Source: Norana najaformis
Lineage: Eukaryota > Annelida > Clitellata > Crassiclitellata > Hormogastridae
Direction of reading: 5' to 3'
DNA length: 64,000 bases
NCBI GenBank assembly: GCA_964023275.1
Contig: OZ029913.1
Span: 45,072,476-45,136,475, forward strand
The translations under genes and the position numbers were made by a program. The notes under the pieces were generated by a model that was given only the letters and a program-made list of their open reading frames with translations, was not told the origin of the DNA and did no database searches. Within the stretch, counting starts at the first letter, position 1. Each line of letters starts with the position of its first letter. Below, piece after piece: positions 1 through 10,985 of this stretch.

Positions 1-631
1 CCATCGTAAATGTCATTAAGAACAAAAAGTATATCTACTATCTACTGCCAGTTAAAATTTTCTGTTTACTGTCTAACTCTAGTTTCGACATTTGATTTTC
101 ATTTTGTGCATTGTCCATTTATCATTTATTGTTGGACTCTTGTGCACACCGACATTTAACATTGCAAAGCACCCTTTGGGTAGCTTGTTACTGACGATGC
201 TGTATAAATTGTTGTGATTACAATTACAATTACAATTCATCAACAAGGAAACAATACTCTAATGACTGGATGAGTTGTCAGTCGCAGGTTCACACTCAGC
301 CAATGGATTCCCAACTAGAGTTGACAGATGACAGCATTTATTCAGTGTTTATTGATTTTATGTATTTATTGCATTTATCATGTGGACAAGGTCGGAAAAA
401 CTGAATCTAAGGTGCGAGACGTGTGCTTGATCCGCAGTTGTTGCATTACAAACCAAGTGTGTGACCGAAATAAACAACTGAACTGCACAAGAGACCTCGA
501 ATGGTACCTTGAAGAGATGCTATAAAGCGTTATGTATTACATTACATGTACAATTCATAACCGTTTAACTTAAAAGCCCCTTTCGATAAATACTTGTGGT
601 GCTAAACTGGGTTGTTTTTTGTTTTGTCAAG
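1..631. other. Intron sequence upstream of first visible PKD1 exon
   Basis: AT-rich and without a convincing exon. The open frame at 328-525 has neither splice sites nor similarity to the region of polycystin-1 expected here. I see nothing else. Confidence 0.4.
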
Positions 632-803
632 TGTCCTGTCTGGTGAAAAACAAGTACGGTGACAAGGTTGGCAGTGAGTTTGACTTATGTGATGGTGATC
701 CTGGTTGGCACAAAGACACGTCACTCTATCAGCCTCAGTGGAAACCAGCACTTGAAGAATCAAATGATACCTGGAAATTTCAATCAGCTCACACTCTGAG
801 CAG
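632..803 (+). CDS. PKD1: PKD1 exon: start of polycystin extracellular domain
   Basis: Acceptor AG at 630-631 after a T-rich tract, donor GT at 804-805. It encodes the segment with DLCDGDPGWHKD and NDTWKF, matching the N-terminal half of the polycystin domain just after the first transmembrane helix of the channel module. 172 nt; enters at phase 1 and leaves at phase 2. Confidence 0.85.
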
Positions 804-3800
804 GTAACTTTAGCTACAATGATTTAAGCGGTGAGTGGCAGGATTCTTTGTCATTTGTGAATAAACTGTTTTTTATAATGCTTTTTGATTGACGACTAAT
901 TATATGGAACCCTTTCAACTCTCTAGCCGTTCAGATAAACTGCTGCTTATTCAGTTGCATTTTTACCTGTTAGCATATCTAAACGTTAGCTAATATTTCT
1001 TGAGCATCTCTCTGTTAAAGGTCTGTTGAAGCGATATGTGACAAAAAAACTTTTAAACATGTAACTTGAGATTTCAGACCTTTAGTTTCAGACCTTTAAA
1101 GGCCAACTGCTGAAATGCACCCACTATAGGTACCCTTATCACCCTGAAGGGTACCCCTTTTTGGATTTGGCCCCAGGTCTCGGCACATGTCTCTTGCTTT
1201 CAGAGGCACTGCTCATTAAGAATCCTGTGCCATGTCAATGTATTTGCCATTACGTCAAATTGCATCTAACTTGATTACACTTAATTGGATTGCTTTACAT
1301 TTGATTATATTCACTTGGATTGCTTTTAATTGGATTGCTTTAACTTGATTGATGCAATTTAGATCACTTTAAATTGGATTGATTGTAATTGGATTTCTTT
1401 TGAATACGTTACCCTTATTGAATTGTACTTTACTGGATAACTCTTACTTGGATTGCAGTTAATTTGTCAATAATTTTTAAATCATAACTCCTTATGTTTA
1501 AAAAATCTTATCAAGTCCTATTTCTGTCTGTTGACGTTTTTAAAAGTTATTGTAAAGTAATTGGTAATTTATTACATGTTGCCTTTCCCAACTGTAAAGT
1601 AAGGTAAGGTAAAGCAGTCACTGACTGATTATAACATGCCCTGTCAACAGTAGTCATCACTGGCATAGTCTGTGGGTTGGAAGATATGAAGGTCTTGAAT
1701 TTGTAATGACCAATTAAGCTGTTTGTTGATTACTATCCTCTAGTTGTTTTTTATTGACAGCTAAAGATACTTGACTTGATTTTTCTTCTGTTTCTGCATA
1801 GCCTTCCATACAGAGGAAGCCTTGGTTGGTACGGAGGCGGAGGATACGTCTCACTGCTACCATCTTACCACAGTGATGCTTTTGAGAAGATAAATCAACT
1901 GAGGTTGGAAGACTGGATTGACAATAGGTATGTGATGCAGTGATCCTCAGAATGCTACGTACATCATCTATATCATGTACATCATATTGAGTACATGTAC
2001 AAGAAACTTAATTATTGTATTTATTTATTTGAAGCACTTATTTCACGTGCAAAGATAGTAAACCTGAATCTGATGCACAGTTTAGATGGCACAGTGCTTT
2101 TCACCTCTGTGCATCGGATTAGAGTCATGTCATGTCTAGTTAGAGTCCCAGTGCAACAAAATTTTGTTTTCAAGCCACGTGACCTTTAAAGAAGGAAAGT
2201 TTGGCCAGTTGTGGAGTTGCTGTTGTCATGTTGTACTTGGGCTGAAAGATCCTCGAATTTGAGGATAATGCCTTGGAGGCAGGAATAAATCAGCAGAATG
2301 GATACAGATATAGATTCTAGTGCAATCGGGAAAATTCAATAGTTTTGTTGTGAAATGTACAATTCATTGATTGTTGGTCACTTCTAAGTAAAACTCCTTT
2401 CCATAATCACAATCCTTTGCGCAGAACCAGTTAAGATCCATGAGATCTTTTTGAAGATCAAAACACATGCCATGGAGATCGTGCAATACGAAAAAGATGA
2501 ATCTGTAGAGCAGACGGAAACAGGCAGAGCAGGGTTACAGTTAAGACATAAAGTAGACTTACGGGGTACCAACTAAGAATTATTGGATGGATCACTTAGG
2601 AAATGGAAGCAGGGTAGTTAAAAGTGCAAGATGCCTTATCAGTTTTTTCATAGCAACTAGGATGATCTAAAAAAAATTGAGTCTTTTGAATTCAGCATAC
2701 CAAAAATTATTGGGTAGGCCAATTGCATTTTGGCCCACCCACTAAGTTGTGATTCAAGAGACTTTTAAAATGAAAGCTATGCTAAACTGAAAGAAATTGA
2801 TTAAAACACTGATATGGAGTGTAGTCCTATATGTATTTTAAAAATTGACCATGAAAAAAGGGCTCAAGAAGACTGGAGGCATTTGAAGTGTGAATATCTT
2901 AAGGATAGAAAGTCAGCTGGGCACTGGACAGAGCCAACGTGAATGGGTGGAAGTGGGTGCTGCTAGTAGATACAGAGGTTTGCTGCAGATACACACTGAG
3001 GCCACTTTATAGAGCTGATGTTTAAATTGACGATTGGTAGCAGTGGATTATTTGCCTTTGACAGGACACGGATTGTGATGCTCGAGTTTACTATCTACAA
3101 TGGCAACGTTGATCTTTTTGCGTCAGTTATTATGGCAGTAGAGTTTGGACTGACAGGTCTCTGCTTCAGTTTCTCTTATAAGGACTTTTCTCTTGTTTTT
3201 TCAGCATGCACTTGCATTTGTGTGCATGTGTGTGAATGTGTGCATATGTGTGTATGTATGAGTATGTATGCATGCATGCAAGCATGAGCACTTACATACA
3301 TTACATGCGTACCTACCTGCCCGGCTATCAAAATGATCTAAAACAAGTATGTTTTAAGGCAGTCTCATGAATTTGTATTAACTAATGCTAATTAACACCA
3401 TTTCAGCACTTATATGTATGTGTATCAGGATACTAAATGTGCCTCGCAAAGGGTCTGCACTTGTAAAAGTAATTTCTGTTAACAGGTGAAATTCATATGG
3501 TTAGAACTTATTCTGTTTGGTGCTTGGACTTCTGAAACATAGAATCAAACTCCAAAACAGTGGCAGAGTCCAGGGCTCTACCACTTAGCCAAAGCACCAC
3601 CTAAGCAAGTAAACACTTGTCAGATAGAATTGTCTGCGATCTGTTGTGGTAGCTTGCTTGGTGTGAATGACTTTAGGTGACACTTACACCAGCTGGCATA
3701 CATGTGTGTTTCATCCCTTCATCTATCCATCAGCAAACGTCATGGCTTTAATCATTCTGGAGGTAACTTACTGATGTCTTATAATAGTGCTGTATAAATT

Positions 3801-6800
3801 TGTTTGTAATTATGATGATAGTAGTAATATTCGAGTTGATTATGGATTTTGATGTGATTAGTGTAAGGCGAGGTAAGGTAATCAGTCATTTGTCACATTC
3901 AACAATAGTCATTGTAGTCATGGTCCTGTGTTTAAGGACATTTTTTTTGCAATCAGAGCAACAGCAAGTCAACAACTGGAAGACATGTCTTTCCAGTTAC
4001 GTGCATAAAGAAAGTACTTAGTCTCTGCCTTTATTTAGTTTGTTTTCTCCATAATGTTGGCAGTTGATGTGGTTATATGGTGTTAAAGCACAACAACTCA
4101 TTAAAAGCACTCATTGAAATGTACTATTTTTAGTTTATTAATTCTTTCCCTTTGTTAAAATTCTCAGTAGTGTCTCATTTTTTCCTGTTTTTCTTATTTT
4201 AATTGATTATTAAAAGCTAAGCAGACTGTAGTAGTAAGTTTTAGTTCATACTGTTAACTTAAATTTGGAGAAATAACTGAAAACAATTCGAAGTTGGTGG
4301 TCTTATGGCATGTGTCTTTCAATTTTCATCTCTTCAGTTTCTTAATTTTAAAAGACTGTCTGTGATTTTCTTTGCTAAACAGAGCATCCTGGTTCTTTAT
4401 GCGATATACCTAACGATTGTGATCATCTTGACCATCAGGGAATCTTGTTTAAAGTTCTTCAAAGACATCTGGTCCTACGTCAATCTCCTGATGACATGTC
4501 TGTGCTGGTTGTCAGTAATTCTCTTTGTTGCCATGGTAATTATTGACACACAGACTTATTATCATCTGCAGAACAGCAAAGGCAGCATCTACGTTGACTT
4601 CCGGGAATCAGGAGTGACACAATTGGGCTGGACTTGCGTGAATGCATTTCTGCTGACCTTTGCTTTAATACTGGTAATTACTGTAACATTTGCAAATTTG
4701 GTTAGGTTTCTCTCAAACTGCATATTAAGTTTGATTTTTAAACTGTTAAATAATGCTGCAGAATTTTTTATTGCAATTATAGTCAAGATTTCTACAGCAT
4801 CCAAAGAAAGCTAACTTTCGGGTACCAGCTTATTCACAGGTGCTTGGTCAAAACAAAATCAATAGGCTGGAATGGTCAGGATCAAGATCTAAGGGTCAGG
4901 CAGGCAGACAGATGGCTTTGGTGGATGGTGTTTGGAATTGGAGTGGCAAGAAAGATGAGCAGAAGAGGAGGACTGACATTATGCTTTCTTTTTTTACTTT
5001 TTTGTATGCATTGTTTGTAAAGTGTTGGCATTTGTCTTGCACTAATCAAGGTTACTTACTTATATTATTTACTAAAACACTAATTATAATCTATTTTACT
5101 CTTCTGGCTGGGTCGCAAATTTTATAAAATATTTTACCTTTCTATAAATTAGTATCTTTCTCATTTTATCTTTCATTTTTTTGGTGGCCAAGTATTTCAG
5201 GTTGTGCTTATGTTTTTAAACCTCTGGTTTGAATTGTGGTGTGTTGTAAAATAGTCGAGCCATGTAACCCCAAGAAAAAATTTTTGGATTGCTGTGGTCA
5301 TGTTTGTACTTTAGTTGAATCCTTCTACTCCAAACCATGCGCCTGATAGCTAATGTTGATAGAGGTACTTAATTAATAAGCAGTTACCTTACCTCACCTA
5401 TAAAAGGATGCATACATACATAGCTATCTATCTGATCTCCCAGGTAAACATAGAGTGTCTCCTCACCTATAAAAGGATGTATACATACATAGCTATCTAT
5501 CTGATCTCCCAGGTAAACATAGAGTGTCTGTTAAGCTGTCAAATGAAAGAGTATCTCTCTTCAGTACAAGGTTGTTCCAGGTTATTATTGTTTATTATTA
5601 TTTCTGCATTTATTAAGCACCGTATTGATTAAGCATCAATTGCTGGTGCTAAGCAGTTGCAAGTGAATCAGTTGCTCTAGGTCCCGACCCAGTGGCTCCC
5701 TCACTCTTTGCGTTACAGGCCAAATGCTCTAACCATTCGGTTGAATTGATGTGCAGAGCAAGGCATCCGCAAACCTCTTAAACGTGGGGTTTGCGGTTGA
5801 CAGTTAGCACAGAGTTTTCATTTAAGTTTAATTTAATGTAGCAGTAACTGGTTTTGCCTTTGTTAGTAGTATGTAGCATATAATTTTTCTCACAGGCTGT
5901 AAAACAGCTGCGATTCGTGAAGCTTTTTGCGGCGTTCTACCTGGCGTTTAGAGTTTCATTTTGTGTGATCTTTGGTTGTATACTGGTCTACACTCTGCTT
6001 TTGGTGATCTACTCTCTGACAGCCTATCTGGTAAGTTTCCTTGAAAATGCATCGTATTTCTAGTGGCAAAGAATGCAGCGGCATTCAAGAGACTTTTGTA
6101 AAAGACTAGAAGCAGAACCAGAAGGACTCGGTCATGATAGTCAGCACCAAAGACTTCAGACACAATTTTAACAAATTGGAGATTTTAGACTATCCGATTT
6201 CACTAGGAATTTAGAATCTGTAGATTATAGTTCAGACATTGTTATTTATACTGTACTGAGGAATTCTCTTGAAAATGATAGGGAGCTGGGAAAAGATGAG
6301 TCTTCAGTCATTTGTAAACTGAGAAAAGAGAAGTAACAGGGTCATGTAATCGTAATCGTAATCTAGAGATTTCTACAGCACCCAACGAAAGCCAAGTCAT
6401 GGTGACATGCTTATTCACAGGCGCATATAAAGCTGGAGGGAGTGAATCTACAGCAGGACCAAATTCATACAGTGAATGTGTGTTGAAAATATATATCTCT
6501 CATTTAAGGAAAGGCAGTTCAGTTGTTGCATTGCTGTTGTCAATGTGTGCTTCAGCCAGCCAAATCCTTCAGTAGCAGAACCTTGTCTCTGAGGACTGTT
6601 GTTGCAAATGGCTTGTAATAAATGTGAGCAGTTACCTTACATCACCTCGCCTTAACTTACCTTGCATGTTTTTTGTTTCAGGTGTTCGGAAGCGAATTGT
6701 TGCAATTCCACAGCGTGGGTGCAGCATTTGTTAATCTGGTGGCCATTGTTCGAGGTGATTCGCAAGCGATGGTTGCAATGGGCGAGAGTCACATCGGCTT

Positions 6801-9800
6801 CAGCATCGTCTTCATCGTAGGATATCTGTCAGCCACTTTGTTCGGGGTTTACAGCCTCATCGCAGCTGCTTTGATTGGGGCCTATGGGATCACGAGAAAG
6901 CAAGTCAATTACCATAATGCGATCAAGGCGCACGATCATGAGATGATTCCATATCTAATGAAGCGGCTCAAGAGGTGGATTCAGAATGACAAGTCAAGGG
7001 CTGTGAGTTCAAATCCTCGGAATTGATTGCTTTATTTCATGCTGTTATTTCATTATGATGATACATTAGTACAGTGCAGATGTGTTAATGTGCTCCCAGT
7101 TTATCTGCGATTCCGCATAATGTAAAGTGCCTGTATGTTCCCCAAAGCTAATAACTTAACACACCATATTGGTTAATGCGTTTTACTACCGGGAATAAGG
7201 CTAATTAAAACAATGGAGACATACTCTGGCAGCTTTAACATTCCATTCATTCCCGAACTTGGCATTAGTCGTACAAGTGGGAGAGTGTCTTCTAAAGAAA
7301 TGGGCATGTGACTCAACTGCGGGAGGGAGCTAATTAGGGCAGGAGGGATGAACAAGGAAGCCTGGATGGAACTGGTTTTAACTGGTTAGGAGGGGGAATC
7401 GGCAGCACAAGGCAGGTATGGCCTGACCGGCATGATCGCAGAGAGGTTGGCTGGCTGGACAGCCAGCCGGGTACAGACCTGCTTGCTGTGTGAAGAGGAG
7501 CTTGGCTGGAGGGAACAATGTGGGATAGGGGAGTGTGGGCAACCGAGTAGCAGAGGAGATATATTTTAACATTATCCCGTTTAGCGTGCGAACTGGTTTA
7601 CACGCTGTTTTGAAGGCGTGTCCCCCCAAGACTTCGCGTTAACGAGTCCGCACTGTACATGGTTTGCCTAGTGACCTCATAAGAGTGTCGATTGGGGATC
7701 TATGTACGGGTCATGTAGTTGGTGGAGAGGCAAGCTTCGAAGATTATTATTTGTTTTTATTTATTACACTTATTATGCGTTCAAGGGCAGTAAATCTGAA
7801 TTTGAGGCACAGTTATGCACTAACAGCTCATTCATGATCATCAGATAGAATCTGCTGAGCAAGCTCAAACCCACAATGGTTGGATTATAGAATATACCAC
7901 TGTGCCACACAGCAATGATGATGTTAGTTCAATGTTGCCAGGTGTTTTTGTAGTGGCTCCTGTAAGAATGTAGCATGATCTATGTCTGCTTCATCTGGTT
8001 CTTTATGATCTGTCCAAGCCAAACACGTGCTAAATACAATATATGTTTGTATGTATATATGTAATTATGTATATGTATATGAATCTGAACACTTTGTGGC
8101 ACCTTTTAAGAACCTCAGAGTGGCTGAAAGAGGGCTATCCAACAGATTTTAAAAGGTGTGTCTTAAGACAAGCTGAAAATGTTTCTTGACCTATTTGTAG
8201 TGGTAAAGCTCTAATTATGAGTGGAGGACTGTTCAATGAGAATGGTCCAATGCACAGGAATGTATGATGCACCCAATGGTGTATTTTTTGTGTTTGTCCG
8301 ATACCTGTAGGCATTCAGAAAGGTAAAATTCCAGGATTGTTCAACACTTTCCTCAGTTACCTCTTCGCGGTCATCTGTGTCAGACGATGAGATTTCAGCC
8401 CAAGGTTACGAACTTTCAGCAGAGAGTGACAGTTTAGCTGAACTCCCTGAAAACAGCTCAGCAGTAGTTCACCCAGTAATGAACTTGGCCGAAACTGTGC
8501 AAAACAATTTACAATTTTCATTGGGTGAAGAAGTTATGACTGTTTCGGTTTCTCATGAGGAGGTTGCTAGTTTATCTTTGGCTGAAAAAACTGTGCCTAT
8601 TCCAAATTCAGCTGAAGAAACTGCTATTCTTTCTGGTCAAGAAATCACCATCCCTAACTGCGCTCAGTACCAACAGAAAGATGTCAAAGATGACTTTGGA
8701 GAGTTGGGTGCAGATTATGACAGTTTGGAATGTCATCCGAATGTTGAGGATGTAATAGATGACATGGATGACTCATCTCTGTCAGCTTGGGTTGATCCTG
8801 TTACAAGTGAGATTCCTGCTTTTGCCCGAGTTCTGGAGCAACTTGATAAGGTGAGAATGTCGCTTACGAGCGGGCTTAATTTTAACTTGTTCACTTATTT
8901 TTGTATGTATGTACAGTATGTATGTATCTGAACATTGTATAGTGCCTTTCAAGAACCTCTCAGAAGCACTGGAACAAGACCGTCTAAAAGGTCTAAGAAG
9001 GCATGTTGTAAGATTAGCTGAAAATTATTCTTGTGCATCAGCTGGAACAATCTGAGTTTTGAGCCAGAGGATTGTTCCTGAAAGATGGTTAAATGCATGA
9101 GAAAGCACATCTTCCTTGGGTCTCCGTAAAGGAGCATGCAACTAGTAAATCTGAATCTGTTACCGCATCCTCTTCTGTCTAAGAGGAATTGCCAGATGGC
9201 AAGGTATCTGTATGCTGTGTGTTTCATCAGCTGTCATCATTCTTCGTCCTTGCTTGATGCAATATGGTCCATGGACTCTGAACAAGGCATCATGTCAACT
9301 CTGCATTGGATTCTGTTGGTTGGGCTCTGCATGTGTGCATAAAGCTGCCAGTGGCGATTCTTCTGGTTATTATATGGGCACTGTTGACTTCCTGATGAAC
9401 GTTTTGTTCTTAATTGCTTTTAACATCATTTGGTGTTGCAGTGCCATTTTAAAGAATAAAAAGTGCATTGTAAAGAATAAAAAAGTGCTATGTTAGGTGT
9501 CTGAATAACTAACTTCAAGGAGGATTGTAGTTGGTGAAACAAACCTAATTAAGCCTTGTTTGTTGCTATTTTCTTGTTCAGATTGGCAGCATAGATGATG
9601 AGGCAGTTACCAAGAAGTATCGCAGACGACACATCAGTCATCACAGCAACTCCTCCGCCTCCTCTCACGAACTGGCATATGAGCTAACTGGTTTGGCAAA
9701 GCTAGTGGCAGGCCGGGAAGCCAGTCCTGGCAGAGCTTTTGTGTGTAGTCGAGTGTCACCTTGTCCTTCGAGATTGGATGTCACTACTGGCGAGATTTTG

Positions 9801-9923
9801 GCTGCATCAGGTGACCTTAGGGATCAGGACACAACTACACAGGATGGTGTGGTGCAGCAGCTTAGGACAGTGGCTTCCCAGGAAAAGTGGCTTGCTACTT
9901 CTGATCAAGAAACCTGGGTATAA
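632..9923 (+). CDS. PKD1: Polycystin-1 (PKD1-like), 3' part of gene, 8 exons
   Basis: Polycystin-1 is a large membrane receptor that partners TRPP (polycystin-2) channels in mechano/chemosensing, classically at cilia. Exons: 632-803, 1802-1927, 3065-3156, 4294-4673, 5896-6030, 6682-7002, 8311-8850, 9582-9923; all join in phase and give about 702 codons. Seen: a polycystin (TOP) extracellular domain with YGGGGYV and FTIYNGNVDLF, then about five hydrophobic segments, the KQLRFVKLF linker, a pore-like segment, a basic stretch after the last helix (KRLKRWIQNDKSR, then AFRKVKFQD) and a Ser/acid-rich cytoplasmic tail. The post-pore region (YHNAIKAHDHEMIPYLMKRL) follows vertebrate PKD1 rather than PKD2: no EF-hand and no canonical selectivity filter. 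The N-terminal part (PKD repeats, REJ, GAIN, PLAT) lies upstream of the window. The fourth exon's acceptor is the least certain call. The assignment itself is firm. Confidence 0.93.
1240..1460. repeat. Degenerate ATTGGATTGCTTTA-type tandem repeat
   Basis: Within a PKD1 intron, the motif (A/C)TTGGATTGCTTTNA recurs about ten times with irregular spacing of 11-24 bases, interspersed with AATTGTA and ACTTGATT variants. It looks like an old minisatellite. Confidence 0.6.
1802..1927 (+). CDS. PKD1: PKD1 exon: polycystin domain core
   Basis: Acceptor TTCTGCATAG, donor GTATGT. Encodes LPYRGSLGWYGGGGYVSLL and ends in RLEDWIDN; the glycine run and the W-I/L-D-N-R block are hallmarks of PKD1 polycystin domains. 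126 nt, in phase with both neighbours. Confidence 0.92.
3065..3156 (+). CDS. PKD1: PKD1 exon: FTxYN...VEF motif
   Basis: Acceptor TTTGACAG, donor GTCTCT (weak). Encodes TRIVMLEFTIYNGNVDLF and AVEFGLTG, the most conserved stretch of polycystin domains. 92 nt, leaves at phase 1. Confidence 0.9.
4294..4673 (+). CDS. PKD1: PKD1 exon: three transmembrane segments
   Basis: Encodes hydrophobic segments around SILVLYAIYLTIVII, NLLMTCLCWLSVILFVAMV and WTCVNAFLLTFALIL, matching helices S2-S4 of the channel module. Donor CTG|GTAATT at 4674 is clear. The acceptor at 4292-4293 was chosen because it alone restores the phase from the previous exon; its pyrimidine tract is poor. The better-looking acceptor after CTCTTCAG (about 4334) is out of phase, so the start is uncertain by some 13 residues. 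Confidence 0.85.
4778..5000 (-). mobile_element. LINE family A 3' end (5'-truncated)
   Basis: Matches the 3' end of the intact LINE at 47979-51404: ATTTCTACAGC, CCAGCTTATTCACAGG, CAAAACAAAATC and GTGGATGGTGTTTGGAATTG occur in the same order. Intronic in PKD1 and antisense to it. Confidence 0.8.
5393..5530. repeat. Tandem duplication, 69 bp x 2
   Basis: Copies at 5393-5461 and 5462-5530 differ at only two or so positions (beginning CTCACCTATAAAAGGATG). The near-identity points to a recent duplication within a PKD1 intron. Confidence 0.95.
5590..5752 (-). mobile_element. tRNA-derived SINE, copy 1
   Basis: On the minus strand a tRNA-like head carries a box A-like ATGGTTAGAGCATTTGG (complement of 5720-5736), followed by TGTAACGC where an anticodon loop would be. 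The body ends TTAATCAATACGGTGCTTAA. A second copy at 55990-56172 shares head and body. The box B region is degenerate here. Confidence 0.6.
5896..6030 (+). CDS. PKD1: PKD1 exon: S4-S5 linker and S5 helix
   Basis: Acceptor TTTCTCACAG, donor GTAAGT; exactly 45 codons. Encodes KQLRFVKLFAAFYLAFR followed by a long hydrophobic helix. The xQLRFVR/K block is diagnostic for PKD1. Confidence 0.93.
6345..6450 (-). mobile_element. LINE family A 3' tail fragment
   Basis: A GTAATCGTAATCGTAATC repeat followed by AGATTTCTACAGC and TTATTCACAGGCGC, as in the 3' terminus of the 47.8 kb LINE. Only about 100 bp are retained. Confidence 0.75.
6682..7002 (+). CDS. PKD1: PKD1 exon: pore region, S6, proximal tail
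   Basis: Acceptor TTTTTTGTTTCAG, donor CT|GTGAGT; exactly 107 codons. Begins at VFGSELLQFHSVGAAF (pore helix position), continues through the last hydrophobic helix and into the tail EMIPYLMKRLKRW. A pore acidic cluster like that of polycystin-2 is absent, as in vertebrate polycystin-1. Confidence 0.94.
7072..7655. mobile_element. TA-flanked mariner/pogo-type MITE, copy 1 (584 bp)
   Basis: Ends are inverted: CAGTGCAGATGTGTTAATG at the left and the complement of CGTTAACGAGTCCGCACTG at the right, flanked by TA at 7070-7071 and 7656-7657. CAGTG ends with a TA target duplication are typical of the Tc1/mariner-pogo group. There is no transposase ORF. A 637 bp relative is at 29402-30038. Intronic in PKD1. 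Confidence 0.8.
8085..8240 (-). mobile_element. LINE family D 3' tail fragment
   Basis: Resembles 8935-9125: a GCACCTTTTAAGAACCTC start, then a GTGTCTTAAGACAAGCTGAAAATG block corresponding to the C-terminal LINE residues read on the minus strand. Low individual support; recognised by comparison. Confidence 0.5.
8311..8850 (+). CDS. PKD1: PKD1 exon: cytoplasmic tail, Ser/acid-rich
   Basis: Acceptor ATACCTGTAG, donor GTGAGA; exactly 180 codons. Starts AFRKVKFQDCSTLSSVTSS, which follows vertebrate PKD1 after the last helix (basic FRxKVxFE block then a serine run). The middle is acidic and low-complexity. The end PAFARVLEQLDK matches the start of the vertebrate tail coiled-coil segment. Confidence 0.92.
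8935..9125 (-). mobile_element. LINE family D 3' end
   Basis: Minus-strand remnants of a LINE C-terminus followed by a tail containing AGAGGTTCTTGAAAGGCACT. The same block recurs at 16200-16375 (+) and, less clearly, at 8085-8240, 26340-26410 and 62705-62790. Between the last two PKD1 exons. Confidence 0.6.
9582..9923 (+). CDS. PKD1: PKD1 terminal coding exon
   Basis: Acceptor TTCTTGTTCAG; 113 codons plus TAA at 9921-9923. Contains KKYRRRHISHHSNSSASSHE and a final section without recognisable motif. No downstream donor is needed; a canonical poly(A) signal follows 0.7 kb on. Confidence 0.9.
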   Translation: MGSIDDEAVTKKYRRRHISHHSNSSASSHELAYELTGLAKLVAGREASPGRAFVCSRVSPCPSRLDVTTGEILAASGDLRDQDTTTQDGVVQQLRTVASQEKWLATSDQETWV

Positions 9924-10644
9924 ATACAGAGCTCCATTTGTTTTTCCAAACACTGGTGTTCATTTACTGCAGCTGTTTTATAGGATGTTTGTTTGTATGT
10001 ATTAATGTCTCTTTATGTAGCTTTATGTCTGCCCGCTATGGTTGCTTCTGAGAGGCCCTGGAAAAGGTGCTGTATTCAGTTTTCTAAATGTTTGAATGTT
10101 CAGTTTGATTTAGGATATGTTCAGTCAATTGCTTTTGATATTGTTTGATATTGATATCATTTTTCATTCAGGTAGGAATATCTGTGCAGCAATGCCTTGT
10201 TATGGAGGGACTTCTTACAGGTTTTTGTGATGCCGACTTCACAGATGGGCTCTACTGTGACTTTCTTCTGTGATATCTGCATGCATTCCATTTTAATTTT
10301 TAAAGAATTTTAAGCTTCTCCTATTAGGTCATCTAGTAATCCCAGTGTATTAATGATGTATTTATGTCTATCAGATATACAAAGAATATTCCAATCAAAA
10401 GAGAACGATGTGTTTTTACACGGAGTCTAAAACTGTTTGATAAGTTGCCAGTTTTAAACTATGCAATACCTTTTTGAACTTGATGAGTTATTTGCCATTA
10501 GGATGTTCTTTGAAATAGAAATGTGAGTCGAGAGATATGAATGGTGGCAGAATGTCACCAAATGCCAAACTAAACTGAGTTTTGTACTTAACTCTGATGT
10601 ATTATTGTTCACTGTAATTACCTAGTGACTGTATTGTAACGACA

Positions 10645-10680
10645 AATAAAATTATTAAACTGCACTTAATAAATAATAAA
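10645..10680 (+). promoter_or_regulatory. Candidate PKD1 poly(A) signals
   Basis: Three AATAAA hexamers at 10645-10650, 10668-10673 and 10675-10680, about 0.72 kb after the PKD1 stop and just before a LINE tail at 10685. This implies a 3' UTR of about 0.75 kb. Confidence 0.6.
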
Positions 10681-10684
10681 TACT

Positions 10685-10985
10685 AGTCTGTGAACTTCTA
10701 TACTGCCACTGTAATAATGCTCAATGCATCTGTTGATGGTTGCTGCTAAGCAGAATCAGTGTACATGCCAAATTTACGAGTCTGGTTGAAAGCCAAGAGA
10801 GAAATCTGAGAAGACAAGGATACGACTGCTGAGGAAATGCATCCCAGAAGATGAGTTTTTAGTCGAGGTCTGAAGGCCAACTCAGACTCTACACAGTGAA
10901 CATTGCTGGAAGAGTTCCAGAGTCTAGGGCTGGCAACGGAAAAGGTTGCCTGCCGAAAGCAACGTGCACTTGCTTATGCCAGCCA
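10685..10985 (-). mobile_element. LINE family B 3' end
   Basis: The minus-strand reading gives the LINE C-terminal signature FSVASPRLWNSS (compare the usual RSFSVxGPxLWNSLP), then RPRLKTHLL, and ends in the family tail complementary to CTTCTATACTGCCACTGTAATAA. Sits just beyond the PKD1 poly(A) signals. Confidence 0.7.

Noticed and set aside
328-525. 65-codon frame near the window start as a PKD1 exon
   Set aside because: No matching splice sites and no resemblance to the polycystin-1 region expected there.
4589-4804. Antisense frame over the PKD1 transmembrane exon
   Set aside because: Shadow of the exon on the opposite strand; runs into LINE sequence.
632-9923. Assignment as polycystin-2 (TRPP) or a PKD1L protein
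   Set aside because: No EF-hand or conductive filter, and the tail follows polycystin-1; though a PKD1L paralogue cannot be fully excluded without the N-terminal half.
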